From Thermoproteus sp. CP80 (GTDB lineage Archaea; Thermoproteota; Thermoprotei; Thermoproteales; Thermoproteaceae): a DNA stretch of 37,383 bases. Where the stretch lies: NCBI RefSeq assembly GCF_002077075.2, contig NZ_LCWM02000016.1, forward strand, positions 1 through 37,383. Direction: 5' to 3'. Below are positions 7,563 to 15,669 of the stretch, in pieces. Each line of letters starts with the position of its first letter. Within the stretch, counting starts at the first letter, position 1. The position numbers and the translations under genes are program-made. The notes under the pieces were generated by a model that worked only from the letters and a program-made list of their open reading frames with translations, was not told the DNA's origin and ran no database searches.

Positions 7563-8915
7563 ATGGCTGTAATAAAACTATACGGTAGGGAGAGGGAGCT
7601 GGGGCTCCTCAGGAGGCTGAGGGAGCCCTTCCTCGCCGTGGTCTACGGGAGGCGGCGCGTGGGGAAGACGGCCCTCGTGCTCAAGTTCCTGGAGGGGAGG
7701 CCTCACCTCTACTTCTTCGTGAACCCTAGGAAGCCTCCCCGCCTCCTTCTGGAGGAGTACGGCGAGGCGTTGAGGAGGGCGGCGGGGCTGCCGGGGTACG
7801 TCAGGCTTGCGAGCTGGGACGAGTTTTTCGACGTCCTCTTCTCGCTTAGGGGCTACGCGGTGGCCTTTGACGAGTTCCAGTGGTTTGCCGAGGTGGCTCC
7901 CGAGGTGCCGTATATACTGCAGAGGTTTTGGGATACTAGGGCCGAGAAGCCCTCCGTAATCATCACGGGGTCCGTGGTGGGTCTTGTGAGGAGGCTTGTG
8001 GCTGAGTCGGGGTCGCCGCTGTTCGGCCGGGCCGACTTGGTGCTGGAGCTGGGGGAGCTGGAGCCCTCCGCCGTCTTTCAGTGGCTCCACGACATGGGGA
8101 TCGCGGGGGAGGAGGCGTTCAAGTTCTACATGCTCTTCGGCGGGGTGCCGTATTACTACCGCCTGGCCCAGCAGTGGGGTGTGAAGACCGTGGAGGAGGC
8201 GGTTCGCCTCCTGGTGGCTGGGGAGGGGGGCCCGCTTCGGCACGAGGTGGAGTTCGTCTTGGCCGAGGCGCTGGGCGGGGAGTACCGCACCCACCTGGCC
8301 ATCCTGGACGCGGTGGCTGGGGGCGCCACGAAGCTGGAGCAGATAGCGTCGCACGCCGGGGTTAAGGCCACTTCCCTCCCGCCGTATATGAGCGATCTGA
8401 CGGAGCTCCTCCACGTATTGACGCGTTTCAGGGGGAGGAGGACGTATTACGAGTTCAGGGACAGGTTCTACGCCTTCTGGCTCAGGGCCGTATACCGCCA
8501 TAGGGACGTGACGCCGGAGGACGCGCTCGGCGACGCGGCGGCGGCGGAGCTGGAGGAGTTCTTCCGCTGGGCCTTCGAGGCGACCGTCAGGGAGTTGCTG
8601 CCCCGCCTCTACCCGGTGAGGAGGGCGACGAAGGAGACGGCGTTTCTGCGGAGCGGCGGCAGACGGGTTCAGCTGGATGTAGACGCCTTCGGCGTCAACG
8701 AGGAGCGGAAATTCGCCGTATTGGCCGAGGCCAAGTGGGGCCCGGCGGACCCAGACGAAATCCTCCCCAAGCTACGCGCCGCCGCCCAGGCCCTCATCCC
8801 CAGCGGCTGGGAGGTGAAATACGCCATATTCGCCAATCGACCTGGAGCCGGGGGGATTCCAGAACCTGGTGTCTGTCTACGTGGCCGATGGGGGGAGGTC
8901 GCTCGCCGTGTTTGA
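7563..8915 (+). CDS. Archaeal P-loop ATPase with C-terminal DUF234-type nuclease-like domain
   Basis: 450 residues from ATG 7563, with the TATA box caaTTTATAAgc at 7531-7541. Walker A is GRRRVGKT at residues 29-36. Walker B is VAFDEFQW at about 100-107. A sensor-like serine/threonine stretch is IITGS. The middle carries a winged-helix region (AGGATKLEQIASHAGVKATS). The C-terminal part (LDVDAFGV ... VLAEAKWG) has the D ... E-x-K arrangement of the PD-(D/E)XK fold expected of DUF234. Such ATPases are frequent in crenarchaeal accessory DNA and their cellular role is unresolved. The last 47 nt overlap the MBL gene in another frame. A TTACA-TC-TGTAA inverted repeat (7547-7558) lies just before the start. 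Confidence 0.85.
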   Translation: MAVIKLYGRERELGLLRRLREPFLAVVYGRRRVGKTALVLKFLEGRPHLYFFVNPRKPPRLLLEEYGEALRRAAGLPGYVRLASWDEFFDVLFSLRGYAVAFDEFQWFAEVAPEVPYILQRFWDTRAEKPSVIITGSVVGLVRRLVAESGSPLFGRADLVLELGELEPSAVFQWLHDMGIAGEEAFKFYMLFGGVPYYYRLAQQWGVKTVEEAVRLLVAGEGGPLRHEVEFVLAEALGGEYRTHLAILDAVAGGATKLEQIASHAGVKATSLPPYMSDLTELLHVLTRFRGRRTYYEFRDRFYAFWLRAVYRHRDVTPEDALGDAAAAELEEFFRWAFEATVRELLPRLYPVRRATKETAFLRSGGRRVQLDVDAFGVNEERKFAVLAEAKWGPADPDEILPKLRAAAQALIPSGWEVKYAIFANRPGAGGIPEPGVCLRGRWGEVARRV

Positions 8916-9693
8916 GGGGGGGCCTGCGGTTTCCGGCTCCGACCTGGCGTCGGCCCTGCGCTCCCTCGGGAAGCCCGTGGAGGCGGTGTTTCTGACGCAT
9001 GTCCATATCGACCACTACGGGGGGGCCGGCGCGGTGTTGGGGCTGGGCGGAGGCGTCCGGTTCTACGTCCATCCGAGGGGGGCCAGGGTCCTGCCCAACC
9101 CCGACGTCATATGGATCCCGGCGAGGGCGGCCATGGGCTGGCTCGGGGAGCTCTACGGACGTCCCCTCGAGATTCCCGCCGACAGGTCCGTGGAGACCAG
9201 AGACGGCGATAGGATCGCCGTGGGGGACATCTCGGTTGAGGTGATCCATACGCCTGGCCACGCCAGCCACCACCAGTCCTTCCTTCTGGAGCCCTGGGGC
9301 GTGCTGTTCGTGGGGGACGCGGCTGGCATATATCTGAGGGATCTGGACTACGTGATCCCGACGACCATGGAGCCCCTGAGGCTCGACCTGTATATGGAAA
9401 GCGTCAAGAAGCTGATGAGGAGGGGGCCTAGGTACATCGCCTATACCCACTACGACCTTCTGCCCGACGCGGTCTCCATGCTGGAGCGCCACCTGGCCCA
9501 GCTGGAGGTGTGGAGGAGGAGCGCCGAGGAGGCGGCGAGGGAGGGGCTGGACGCCAAGGATCTCGAGGAGGTGCTGGTGGAGAGGGATCAAGGCCTGAGG
9601 AGGGCCTACGAGGGGCTTAGGGGCAGGAGGGCCCACTACCATCTATTCCAGATGGCCGTGGAGGGCATCTTGAACTACTTCAAAAAGGGTTAG
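8869..9693 (+). CDS. Metallo-beta-lactamase-fold hydrolase (glyoxalase II-like)
   Basis: 274 residues from GTG 8869. The metal-binding set is present: THVHIDHYGG (H44, H46, D48, H49), TPGHASHH, VGDAAG and YTHYD. The C-terminal helices (about 200-274) are typical of archaeal MBL hydrolases acting on thioesters or similar small substrates; the substrate is unknown. The frame is open upstream to 8818 and reads IDLEPGGFQNLVSVYV. That resembles the usual first beta-strands of the family, so the true N-terminus may be longer, yet no ATG, GTG or TTG exists there. It overlaps the ATPase by 47 nt in a different frame, which looks like a deletion junction. Confidence 0.8.
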   Translation: MSVYVADGGRSLAVFEGGPAVSGSDLASALRSLGKPVEAVFLTHVHIDHYGGAGAVLGLGGGVRFYVHPRGARVLPNPDVIWIPARAAMGWLGELYGRPLEIPADRSVETRDGDRIAVGDISVEVIHTPGHASHHQSFLLEPWGVLFVGDAAGIYLRDLDYVIPTTMEPLRLDLYMESVKKLMRRGPRYIAYTHYDLLPDAVSMLERHLAQLEVWRRSAEEAAREGLDAKDLEEVLVERDQGLRRAYEGLRGRRAHYHLFQMAVEGILNYFKKG

Positions 9694-9697
9694 TTTT

Positions 9698-10231
9698 TCA
9701 CTCCACGGGGAGCCCTCCGGTCCTCACCTCCCTGAGGTCGGGGGTCTCGTAGGCTAGATTGACGGCGAGGTAGTAGATCGCCAGCGCGGCGGCGGCCCAG
9801 ACCAGGTAGTCCAGGGGGTAGGGGATCGCCGGGGTGCTCAAGTTGCCGAGGGAGCCGAAGTAGGAGATGGCGGCCAGGGCTATGTTGTAGATGGGTATCC
9901 AGACGGCGGCCTTGACGTCGGGGTGTCTCGACTTGGCCCAGAGGTACGCGAAGGCGAATATCTGGATGGCCGCCAGGGCGAGCCAGTAGGCCAGGAACGA
10001 CAAAACGTCGCCGAGGCCCGAGAGCCAGCCGAGGTGCCAGGCGGCCACGGCGACCGCCAGCAGAGCCCAGTAGACCGCGGAGAACGCGGCGGCCTCGGCC
10101 CTCGACATGCCCGTCGAGCCCTTGTAGGGGCCGAGGAGCAGTAGCGGGAGGCCTATGAGCATGCTTACTATCGCGGCGTCTACGTAGAGCCACGAGGACC
10201 AGTATATGAGGAGGGACGACACGACGATCAT
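9698..10231 (-). CDS. Membrane protein of unknown function (about five TM segments)
   Basis: 177 residues from ATG 10231, the first start after an in-frame TAA. Hydrophobic segments lie at about residues 3-33, 48-72, 78-99, 108-124 and 136-155. Tryptophan and tyrosine flank the segments and the C-terminal tail is acidic. It converges with the MBL gene, with 4 bp between the stop codons. Unlike most genes here it has no clear TATA box at leaderless distance. No family is recognised. Confidence 0.6.
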   Translation of the reverse strand: MIVVSSLLIYWSSWLYVDAAIVSMLIGLPLLLLGPYKGSTGMSRAEAAAFSAVYWALLAVAVAAWHLGWLSGLGDVLSFLAYWLALAAIQIFAFAYLWAKSRHPDVKAAVWIPIYNIALAAISYFGSLGNLSTPAIPYPLDYLVWAAAALAIYYLAVNLAYETPDLREVRTGGLPVE

Positions 10232-10261
10232 GCAGCGGTGTACGGCGCCACGCCGGCCTGG

Positions 10262-10411
10262 TTAGGAAGTGAGCGGGTGGACGCCGACGGCGCCCAGCCG
10301 CACTACGCCGAACGCAGCCCAAGAGGTCGGACCAAGCCCGTCGAGACAACCGCCGCGCCTCAGCGGCCCCGAAGCCTCCGCAACGTAGACTAAATATGCT
10401 AAGATCTGCAT
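10262..10411 (-). CDS. Possible small ORF behind a TATA box
   Basis: A 49-codon frame begins at ATG 10411, about 26 nt after a strong minus-strand TATA element (10431-10443). An in-frame ATG at 10420 would be too close to it. The predicted peptide starts MQILAYLVYVAEASG and continues with a Gly/Leu-rich tail. No homologue is recognised. The promoter is the best evidence; the element could instead drive an RNA. Confidence 0.3.
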   Translation of the reverse strand: MQILAYLVYVAEASGPLRRGGCLDGLGPTSWAAFGVVRLGAVGVHPLTS

Positions 10412-10464
10412 CTCACGCATCCCGTCGGAATTTTTTATATAACATAGGTAATACGACATCACTG

Positions 10465-10475
10465 TTTTAAATATA
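10465..10475 (+). promoter_or_regulatory. TATA box for the structured RNA
   Basis: TTTTAAATATA is centred about 21 nt before the first paired base of the RNA at 10491. No ORF follows at leaderless distance on this strand. Confidence 0.6.
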
Positions 10476-10490
10476 GATGGTGCATAGCTA

Positions 10491-10633
10491 CGTCCCACAG
10501 TCCTCGCCGCCTCCGGCCTAAGCCTTCGCGGCCCAGCCGCGGAGGCGACGGGGGATAAACCGGCGGCGTCGGACGGGGCAACCCGCCCGATGTTGCCGGT
10601 GAAATCGGCGCCGACGGCGGGGGCTGTGGGACG
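10491..10633 (+). ncRNA. Unidentified highly structured RNA of about 143 nt
   Basis: Positions 10491-10509 pair with 10615-10633 in an uninterrupted 19-bp closing stem. Inside it, 10559-10577 pairs with 10582-10600 as an 18-bp hairpin with one A-C mismatch and a GCAA (GNRA) tetraloop at 10578-10581. Positions 10523-10532 pair with 10536-10545 around a CCA loop. Both long stems contain G-U pairs (two in the closing stem, three in the hairpin) that would be A-C mismatches on the other strand, so the plus strand is the functional one. A TATA box precedes it and a pyrimidine-rich tract (cctctcctcctctcctt) follows. It lacks the conserved RNase P core and SRP S-domain motifs. It lies convergent to the RNase Z-like gene. 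Confidence 0.75.
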
Positions 10634-10668
10634 CCTCTCCTCCTCTCCTTGGACAATAGACTGTCGCC

Positions 10669-11424
10669 CTAGATCCTCAGCCACATGTTGTCCTCGGCGA
10701 TCACCACGTCCTTTCTGCCGATGTTCTTCACGTCCCTATAGATTGTGGGGTTGAAGCCGTCGTCTATATGGGTGAGGACGAGCAGATGGGCCCCGGCGGC
10801 GTCGGCCTCCCTGACGGCTTGGAGGGTCGTGGTGTGGGCGTATTTCGCGCATATCTCCGCGTTCTGCTCGTTGCACGTCGCCTCATGTATCAACACATCG
10901 ACGCCGCGGCCGAGCCGCCTCACAGGTCCGCAGTTGGGGGAGGTGTCCCCCGTGAAAAGCAACGACGTGCCGCCTCCCTCCAGCCTGTAGGCGTAGGCCT
11001 CCTCGGCGGTGTGGTGGCACGCCTGGGCCGCCTCCACCTTCAGGCCTGGGAGCTCCAGGAGGGGGCCCGGCGCGGCTTGCCTTATCTCGATCTGGTAGTT
11101 CACGGCCTTGAGGAGGTTGGGCGACACGGCCTCTATGGATCTGGCCACTATCTTGGGCGCCACCACGACGAGCTTCTTCCTCCTCCCCTCTATATGCGCC
11201 TGGAAGAGGGCCTCGGGCAGGCCGAGGAAGTGGTCCATGTGGCTGTGCGTCACGAACACGTAGTCTATCTCGGTCAGAAGCCCCCTGTCGGACAGGCGGT
11301 AGTGGCAGCCGACCCCGCAGTCGACTACGGCGAGCCCTCCCTCGGCCTCGAGCAGATTGGCCGCCCTCCACCTCCTGGAGCCTGGGCTCCCTCCGGCGCC
11401 CGACCCGATTACGTGTAGATACAT
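10669..11424 (-). CDS. RNase Z-like metallo-beta-lactamase hydrolase
   Basis: 251 residues from ATG 11424, four bases after the stop of the ABC ATPase gene, so it is likely the last gene of that operon. The N-terminus (MYLHVIGSGAGGSPG) and VTHSHMDHFLGLPEAL carry the first metal ligands. HHTAEEAYAY, LLFTGDTSP, IHEATC and LTHIDDGF supply the rest. This layout matches the tRNase Z / PhnP-like branch of MBL enzymes, which cleave phosphodiesters. It lacks an obvious long exosite arm. Its place at the end of an importer operon favours action on an imported phosphodiester or cyclic phosphate over tRNA processing, but that is inference. Confidence 0.75.
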   Translation of the reverse strand: MYLHVIGSGAGGSPGSRRWRAANLLEAEGGLAVVDCGVGCHYRLSDRGLLTEIDYVFVTHSHMDHFLGLPEALFQAHIEGRRKKLVVVAPKIVARSIEAVSPNLLKAVNYQIEIRQAAPGPLLELPGLKVEAAQACHHTAEEAYAYRLEGGGTSLLFTGDTSPNCGPVRRLGRGVDVLIHEATCNEQNAEICAKYAHTTTLQAVREADAAGAHLLVLTHIDDGFNPTIYRDVKNIGRKDVVIAEDNMWLRI

Positions 11425-11428
11425 GCCG

Positions 11429-12379
11429 CTAGAACCGAAGCGCCTTTTTGACGTCTATGCTGAACTGCACCACGTCGCCCTCCCTGAACGCCGCCGTCGG
11501 CGGCGCCCTCGCCTTTATCCTCACCCCGTTGAAGTCCAGCTCGTAGAGCTTGTAGGGGCCTAGGTATTCCTCCCTCAGCACCTTGGCCCTGTGGTCGCCC
11601 TCGCCGAGCGCCACGTCCTCCGGCCTGAAGCCCACCAGGCCTTCGCCCAGGCCTACGAGCTTTGCGGGGACCAGATTGCTTAGACCTAGGAACTGAAACA
11701 CGAAGAGGCTCTTAGGCCTCGCGTAGAGCTCGTCGGGCGGCCCGACTTGCTCTATCCTTCCGTTGTTTATAACGACGAGGAGGTCGCCGAGCGCCATGGC
11801 CTCCTCCTGGTCGTGGGTCACGTGGAGCACGGTGGCGTGGAGCCTCCTCTGGAGCTCCTTCAAGAAGCCGCGGACCTCCAGCCTCAGCCTTGCGTCGAGG
11901 TTGCTGAGAGGCTCGTCGAGCAGGAGCACCTTCGGCTCCTTCACCAGGGCTCTGGCTATGGCGACCCTCTGCTGCTGTCCGCCGGACAGCTGATGGGGGT
12001 ATTTGTGGAGCTGGTCGGCTATGTTGAGGACGACCGCTATCTCCTCAACCCTCCTCCTTATCTCGGGCTTGGGCAGCCTCTTGTTCTTGAGGGGCATCGC
12101 TATGTTGTCGAAGACGGTCAGATGGGGGTAGAGCGCGTAGCTCTGGAAGACGATCCCCACGTCTCTCTCCCACACGGGGAGATTGGTGACATCTCTTCCG
12201 TCTAGGACAACGGAGCCGCCGTCCGGCCTCTCCAGACCCGCTATCAACCTGAGGAGGGTCGTCTTGCCGGAGCCGGAGGGCCCCAGGACCACGACGTAGC
12301 GCCCGTCGGGTATCTCGAGGTAGTCGACCCTCAACGTGAAGCCCTTGAAGGTCTTGACTACATCCTTGAGGATGAGCAT
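11429..12379 (-). CDS. ABC transporter ATPase with C-terminal TOBE domain (MalK-like)
   Basis: 316 residues from ATG 12379, which follows the permease stop by one base; an in-frame start at 12406 would overlap it. All ABC motifs are present: Walker A GPSGSGKTT, Q-loop FQSYALYPH, signature LSGGQQQR, Walker B VLLLDEP, D-loop SNLDAR and the H-switch VTHDQEEA. The C-terminal 80 residues (VGFRPEDVALGEGD ... KALRF) form a shortened TOBE/OB region as in CUT1-type MalK proteins. It powers the importer formed with the fused permease and the binding protein encoded immediately upstream. Confidence 0.92.
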   Translation of the reverse strand: MLILKDVVKTFKGFTLRVDYLEIPDGRYVVVLGPSGSGKTTLLRLIAGLERPDGGSVVLDGRDVTNLPVWERDVGIVFQSYALYPHLTVFDNIAMPLKNKRLPKPEIRRRVEEIAVVLNIADQLHKYPHQLSGGQQQRVAIARALVKEPKVLLLDEPLSNLDARLRLEVRGFLKELQRRLHATVLHVTHDQEEAMALGDLLVVINNGRIEQVGPPDELYARPKSLFVFQFLGLSNLVPAKLVGLGEGLVGFRPEDVALGEGDHRAKVLREEYLGPYKLYELDFNGVRIKARAPPTAAFREGDVVQFSIDVKKALRF

Positions 12380-12380
12380 A

Positions 12381-14072
12381 TCATCCGGCGCCCCAGATCT
12401 TTTCAAGGTTGCGCCTCACGGCTGTTAGGTATATCAGCGGCGGGATGGCGCTGAGGATGCCCGTGGCGGCAACGCCGCCGTAGCTCATGGCCACGGGGCT
12501 CATCAACTCCCCTATGTATATCGAGAAGGTCTGGGCGCCGCTGAATCTTAGAGGATCGGCGAGGTTGTAGGGCGTGTAGGTGAAGGCGAGGGGGAATATC
12601 AAGGCGCCCCATGAGAACAGAAATGCGTAGAGGCCGGCGACGCCCATGCCGCTTCTGCTCAGAGGGATCACGACCTTCGCGAATGCCTTCAGCCTGCTCA
12701 TGCCGTCGGCCAGGGCGGCCTCCTCGGTCCTCCTGTCGAAGCTCGAGTAGTAGTTGTAGAGTATCCATATGCCGTAGGGCAACGTCATTATGGGGTAGGT
12801 CAGGACGAGGGCCCAGAGCGTGTTCAAAATGTTCAAGCCTCTGACGACGAGGTAGAGGGGCACTATGTACACAAGCGTGGGGGTCGACATGAGGTACAGT
12901 ATATACGCCACGAGCTTCCCCCCGCCGAGGCCGTGCACCCTCATCTGGTAGGCGGCCATGGCCGCGAGGAGGATCGTGACCGCGGAATTTATCGCGGATA
13001 TGTATATGCTCATCAGGAAGTAGGGGAGGCCTCCGCCGAGGGCTTGGACGTAGTTCGTCAGGTCCAGGCGGGAGGGCAACACGCTGGGCGGTATCTGTAT
13101 TATCTCGCCCGGCGGCTTCAGGGACATGAGGAGGAGCCACCCGAGGGGGAGGAAGACGAAGGCCAGGTCGAGCGCAAGCACGGCGTAGTGGAGAGCCTTC
13201 GGGGCCTCCCTCCTGGGCATCCAAACCGGCGCGGGCAACTTGACGAAGGACCTAGCCGAGAAGGCCTTCATGTAGGCCAGCGACAGCCCGGTCCCTATGG
13301 CCGTCATAACCACTATCAACGCCGCCGAGTACCCGAACTCCCCGGCGGAGAAGGCCTCGTAGCTGTAGTAGGCCAGGTTGTCCAGTATGCGGGGCCCGAC
13401 CTGGGCCGTCCCGATGTATATGGGGTCGAACGTGAAGAAGCCCGTGAGCGCCGTCAAGATGAAGGCGGTCAGTATCTGGGGCGACGCGAGGGGCAGATCC
13501 ACGGCGATGAACTTCCTGGGCCCCGCGAGGCCGTCGGCCAGAGCCGCCTCCTCCACGGCCTTGGGGATGGCCCTCAGTCCAGAATATATCACCAAGACGG
13601 CCGTGGGGAGGGAGCGCCAGACGTCGACGAGGACCACTGTCCACACGGAGGATATGGGGTTGGTCCCCATGAGGCCGGCCTTCATTAGGTAGTAGCCCAG
13701 CCCATATAGGGGGTTCAACATCAGGTACCAGGCCATGGCCGCCGTGACGGGCGGTATGAAGGCCGGCACCATGAGGGGCAGGAGCCACCTGCCGCCGAGC
13801 CGCCTCAGGGCGAGGGCTATGGGGACCGCCAGCGCCACAGATATGGCGGGCGTGGCGACTGAGTAGAGGATCGTGTTGCCGATTATCAAGGGCCCGTAGG
13901 GGTCCTTCTGGAACAGCCAGAGGTAGTTCCCCAAGCCGACCCACTTGAAGGCGCCCTCGTAGGTCCTCTCGTAGAGGCTCAACAGGGCGTTGTCGGCGAT
14001 GGGATATACGGTCAAGGCGAAGAGATAGATAAGCGCGGGAAGCGCCAAAAAAAGTATTTGTTTATCCCTCAT
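12381..14072 (-). CDS. Fused ABC permease (MalF-like plus MalG-like halves)
   Basis: 563 residues, about twice a usual CUT1 permease. The N-half has a long first TM, a permease domain and the EAA loop EEAALADGLAGPRKFIAVDL. A linker near residue 285 (APVWMPRREAPKA) leads to the second half, which has six further TM segments and its own EAA loop EEAALADGMSRLKAFAKVVI. Each EAA loop should dock one copy of the ATPase. The start ATG overlaps the binding-protein stop by one base (TAATG), so the two are translationally coupled. Fused permeases are known for iron, thiamine and phosphonate importers, but the EAA loops here look like the sugar/glycerol-phosphate type. Confidence 0.88.
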   Translation of the reverse strand: MRDKQILFLALPALIYLFALTVYPIADNALLSLYERTYEGAFKWVGLGNYLWLFQKDPYGPLIIGNTILYSVATPAISVALAVPIALALRRLGGRWLLPLMVPAFIPPVTAAMAWYLMLNPLYGLGYYLMKAGLMGTNPISSVWTVVLVDVWRSLPTAVLVIYSGLRAIPKAVEEAALADGLAGPRKFIAVDLPLASPQILTAFILTALTGFFTFDPIYIGTAQVGPRILDNLAYYSYEAFSAGEFGYSAALIVVMTAIGTGLSLAYMKAFSARSFVKLPAPVWMPRREAPKALHYAVLALDLAFVFLPLGWLLLMSLKPPGEIIQIPPSVLPSRLDLTNYVQALGGGLPYFLMSIYISAINSAVTILLAAMAAYQMRVHGLGGGKLVAYILYLMSTPTLVYIVPLYLVVRGLNILNTLWALVLTYPIMTLPYGIWILYNYYSSFDRRTEEAALADGMSRLKAFAKVVIPLSRSGMGVAGLYAFLFSWGALIFPLAFTYTPYNLADPLRFSGAQTFSIYIGELMSPVAMSYGGVAATGILSAIPPLIYLTAVRRNLEKIWGAG

Positions 14073-15616
14073 TACGAGATCTTCATTATGTTGAGCCAGG
14101 TCTTGTATATATTCATCTGCGTCGTCTCGGCGTCCTGCTGGCCCCTGAGGTAGTTAGCCACCTGGTTTATGAAGTAGGGCCTCATGTCGGTGAAGAAGTT
14201 GGTGACCCTATTGACCAAGGTGAGCCTCTGTAGATCGGTCACGTTGGCCCCCGCCTTGAGCAGAGGCGCGAAGGGCTGTAGCCAGCTCATGGAGGGCGTC
14301 TGCGCGGCGACCTCGACCCCGCTTATGGTCGCCGGCACGAAGCCCACCTTCTCGGCGCCGAGCTTATACATCTGCGGCGATATCAAGAACTCTATGAACT
14401 CGGCGGCCAGCTGCGGGTCCTTGGCGTAGGGGTTGATGCCTATGAACGTAGGCGCCAGGCCCGTGCCGTAGGGATATCTGCCGCCGGGCAGAGGCGCTAT
14501 GGCTATGTCGCCCGCCACCTTGGAGACCGAGGCGTTGTTGTATATGGGTATGAAGCTGGTCCATGCGGCCACCATGGCGTAGTCTCCCGTCAGGAAGAGA
14601 TCCCTCAGCTGGTCGTACTCCATGGCCTGCACGTCGATGGGCGGCTGGAACTGCACGAGCCTCTTGTACGTCCTCAAGGCCTGGACGAAGGAGGGGCATC
14701 CTATGGTTACATTCACCGCGCCGCTCGGCGTGTAGCTGAAGTAGGCCCAGTAGCCCGGGGTCGGCACCGCGCCTTTAGCCACGTCGGCCGGTATGCCCGC
14801 ACAGGAGTCGTTGAGGGCGTAGGTGTAGAAGACCGTTAAGAAGCCGTTGAATATGGCTAGCTGGAGGCCGTCGGGGAACAGCAGCGCGTATTTGGCCACG
14901 TGCTGCGACTGGAGGAACTCTGCGGCGTCTATCAGCTGGTCCCACGAGGACCAAGTCAGCGGGTTTAGGTCGAAGCCGTATTCCCGCTTGAACTCGGCCT
15001 GCAGCGTCGCGTTGTCGAAGATGGACTTCCTATATATCAAAACGTAGCCGAAGACCATCTGGAACGGCACGCCGAATATCTTGGTTATGGTGCCGTTCTT
15101 GGATATGATCACCACCGAGACCATGGCGCTCATGGGTATGTCGGATCTGTTGAAAAGCCCGCTGTTGAAGTAGGGCCTCAGGTCCATGAGGTAGGGCGCG
15201 AACGTGGACGCCTGCGACGGGTAGAATATTATCAAGGCGGGGTCCGGGTTCCTATTCTGAAGCGCCGTGAGCGCGGTCTGGACCATCTGGCCGAAGGGAA
15301 CCGGCTCCACCGTTATCTGGACGCCGGGATGCGCCTTCATGAACTCGTCCGCGGCGAGCTCTATGTAGGGCATGAGCGTCGGGTCGCCCGTGGGGACCAA
15401 CACGGTGAGGGAGCCAGATAGGCTTGCGGCCGATGAGGTTGTCTGAAGCTGTGTCGACGTCTGTGGCTGAGTGGTTATCTGGGACTGCGTCGACGTCTGG
15501 GAGGCCGACGGCGGTGAGGGGGCTTGCTGCCGCTGCTGAGAGAAGAGAAGCGCGACGGCGACCGCCGCGATTATTACGATTACAACCGCTGCCACCAGGG
15601 TTTTGCTGGACGCCAT
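14072..15616 (-). CDS. ABC transporter extracellular substrate-binding protein (family 1)
   Basis: 514 residues from ATG 15616, with a minus-strand TATA (gTTAAAAAAAg, 15633-15644) about 22 nt upstream; this is the first gene of the operon. Residues 8-27 form a hydrophobic signal anchor (TLVAAVVIVIIAAVAVALLF). Residues 28-68 form a Ser/Thr/Gln/Pro-rich linker, probably glycosylated and tethering the protein to the membrane. The mature domain starts SLTVLVPTGDPTLMPYIELA and has the family-1 pattern AADEFMKAHPGVQITVEPVP. Aromatic residues are frequent, as in sugar binders. The ligand is unknown; maltose-like sugars or glycerol phosphates are possible. Confidence 0.88.
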   Translation of the reverse strand: MASSKTLVAAVVIVIIAAVAVALLFSQQRQQAPSPPSASQTSTQSQITTQPQTSTQLQTTSSAASLSGSLTVLVPTGDPTLMPYIELAADEFMKAHPGVQITVEPVPFGQMVQTALTALQNRNPDPALIIFYPSQASTFAPYLMDLRPYFNSGLFNRSDIPMSAMVSVVIISKNGTITKIFGVPFQMVFGYVLIYRKSIFDNATLQAEFKREYGFDLNPLTWSSWDQLIDAAEFLQSQHVAKYALLFPDGLQLAIFNGFLTVFYTYALNDSCAGIPADVAKGAVPTPGYWAYFSYTPSGAVNVTIGCPSFVQALRTYKRLVQFQPPIDVQAMEYDQLRDLFLTGDYAMVAAWTSFIPIYNNASVSKVAGDIAIAPLPGGRYPYGTGLAPTFIGINPYAKDPQLAAEFIEFLISPQMYKLGAEKVGFVPATISGVEVAAQTPSMSWLQPFAPLLKAGANVTDLQRLTLVNRVTNFFTDMRPYFINQVANYLRGQQDAETTQMNIYKTWLNIMKIS

Positions 15617-15669
15617 GCCGATACGTCCTAGGCTTTTTTTAACGGTTGAGCTTGCGCTAGCTTAAACAC

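Noticed and set aside
10491-10633. Structured RNA as RNase P RNA (including the reduced Pyrobaculum form) or SRP RNA
   Set aside because: The conserved P4-forming core motifs (GGAAA-type and ACAGAA...GGCUUA-type) and the SRP S-domain loops are not present, and the long hairpin is almost fully paired.
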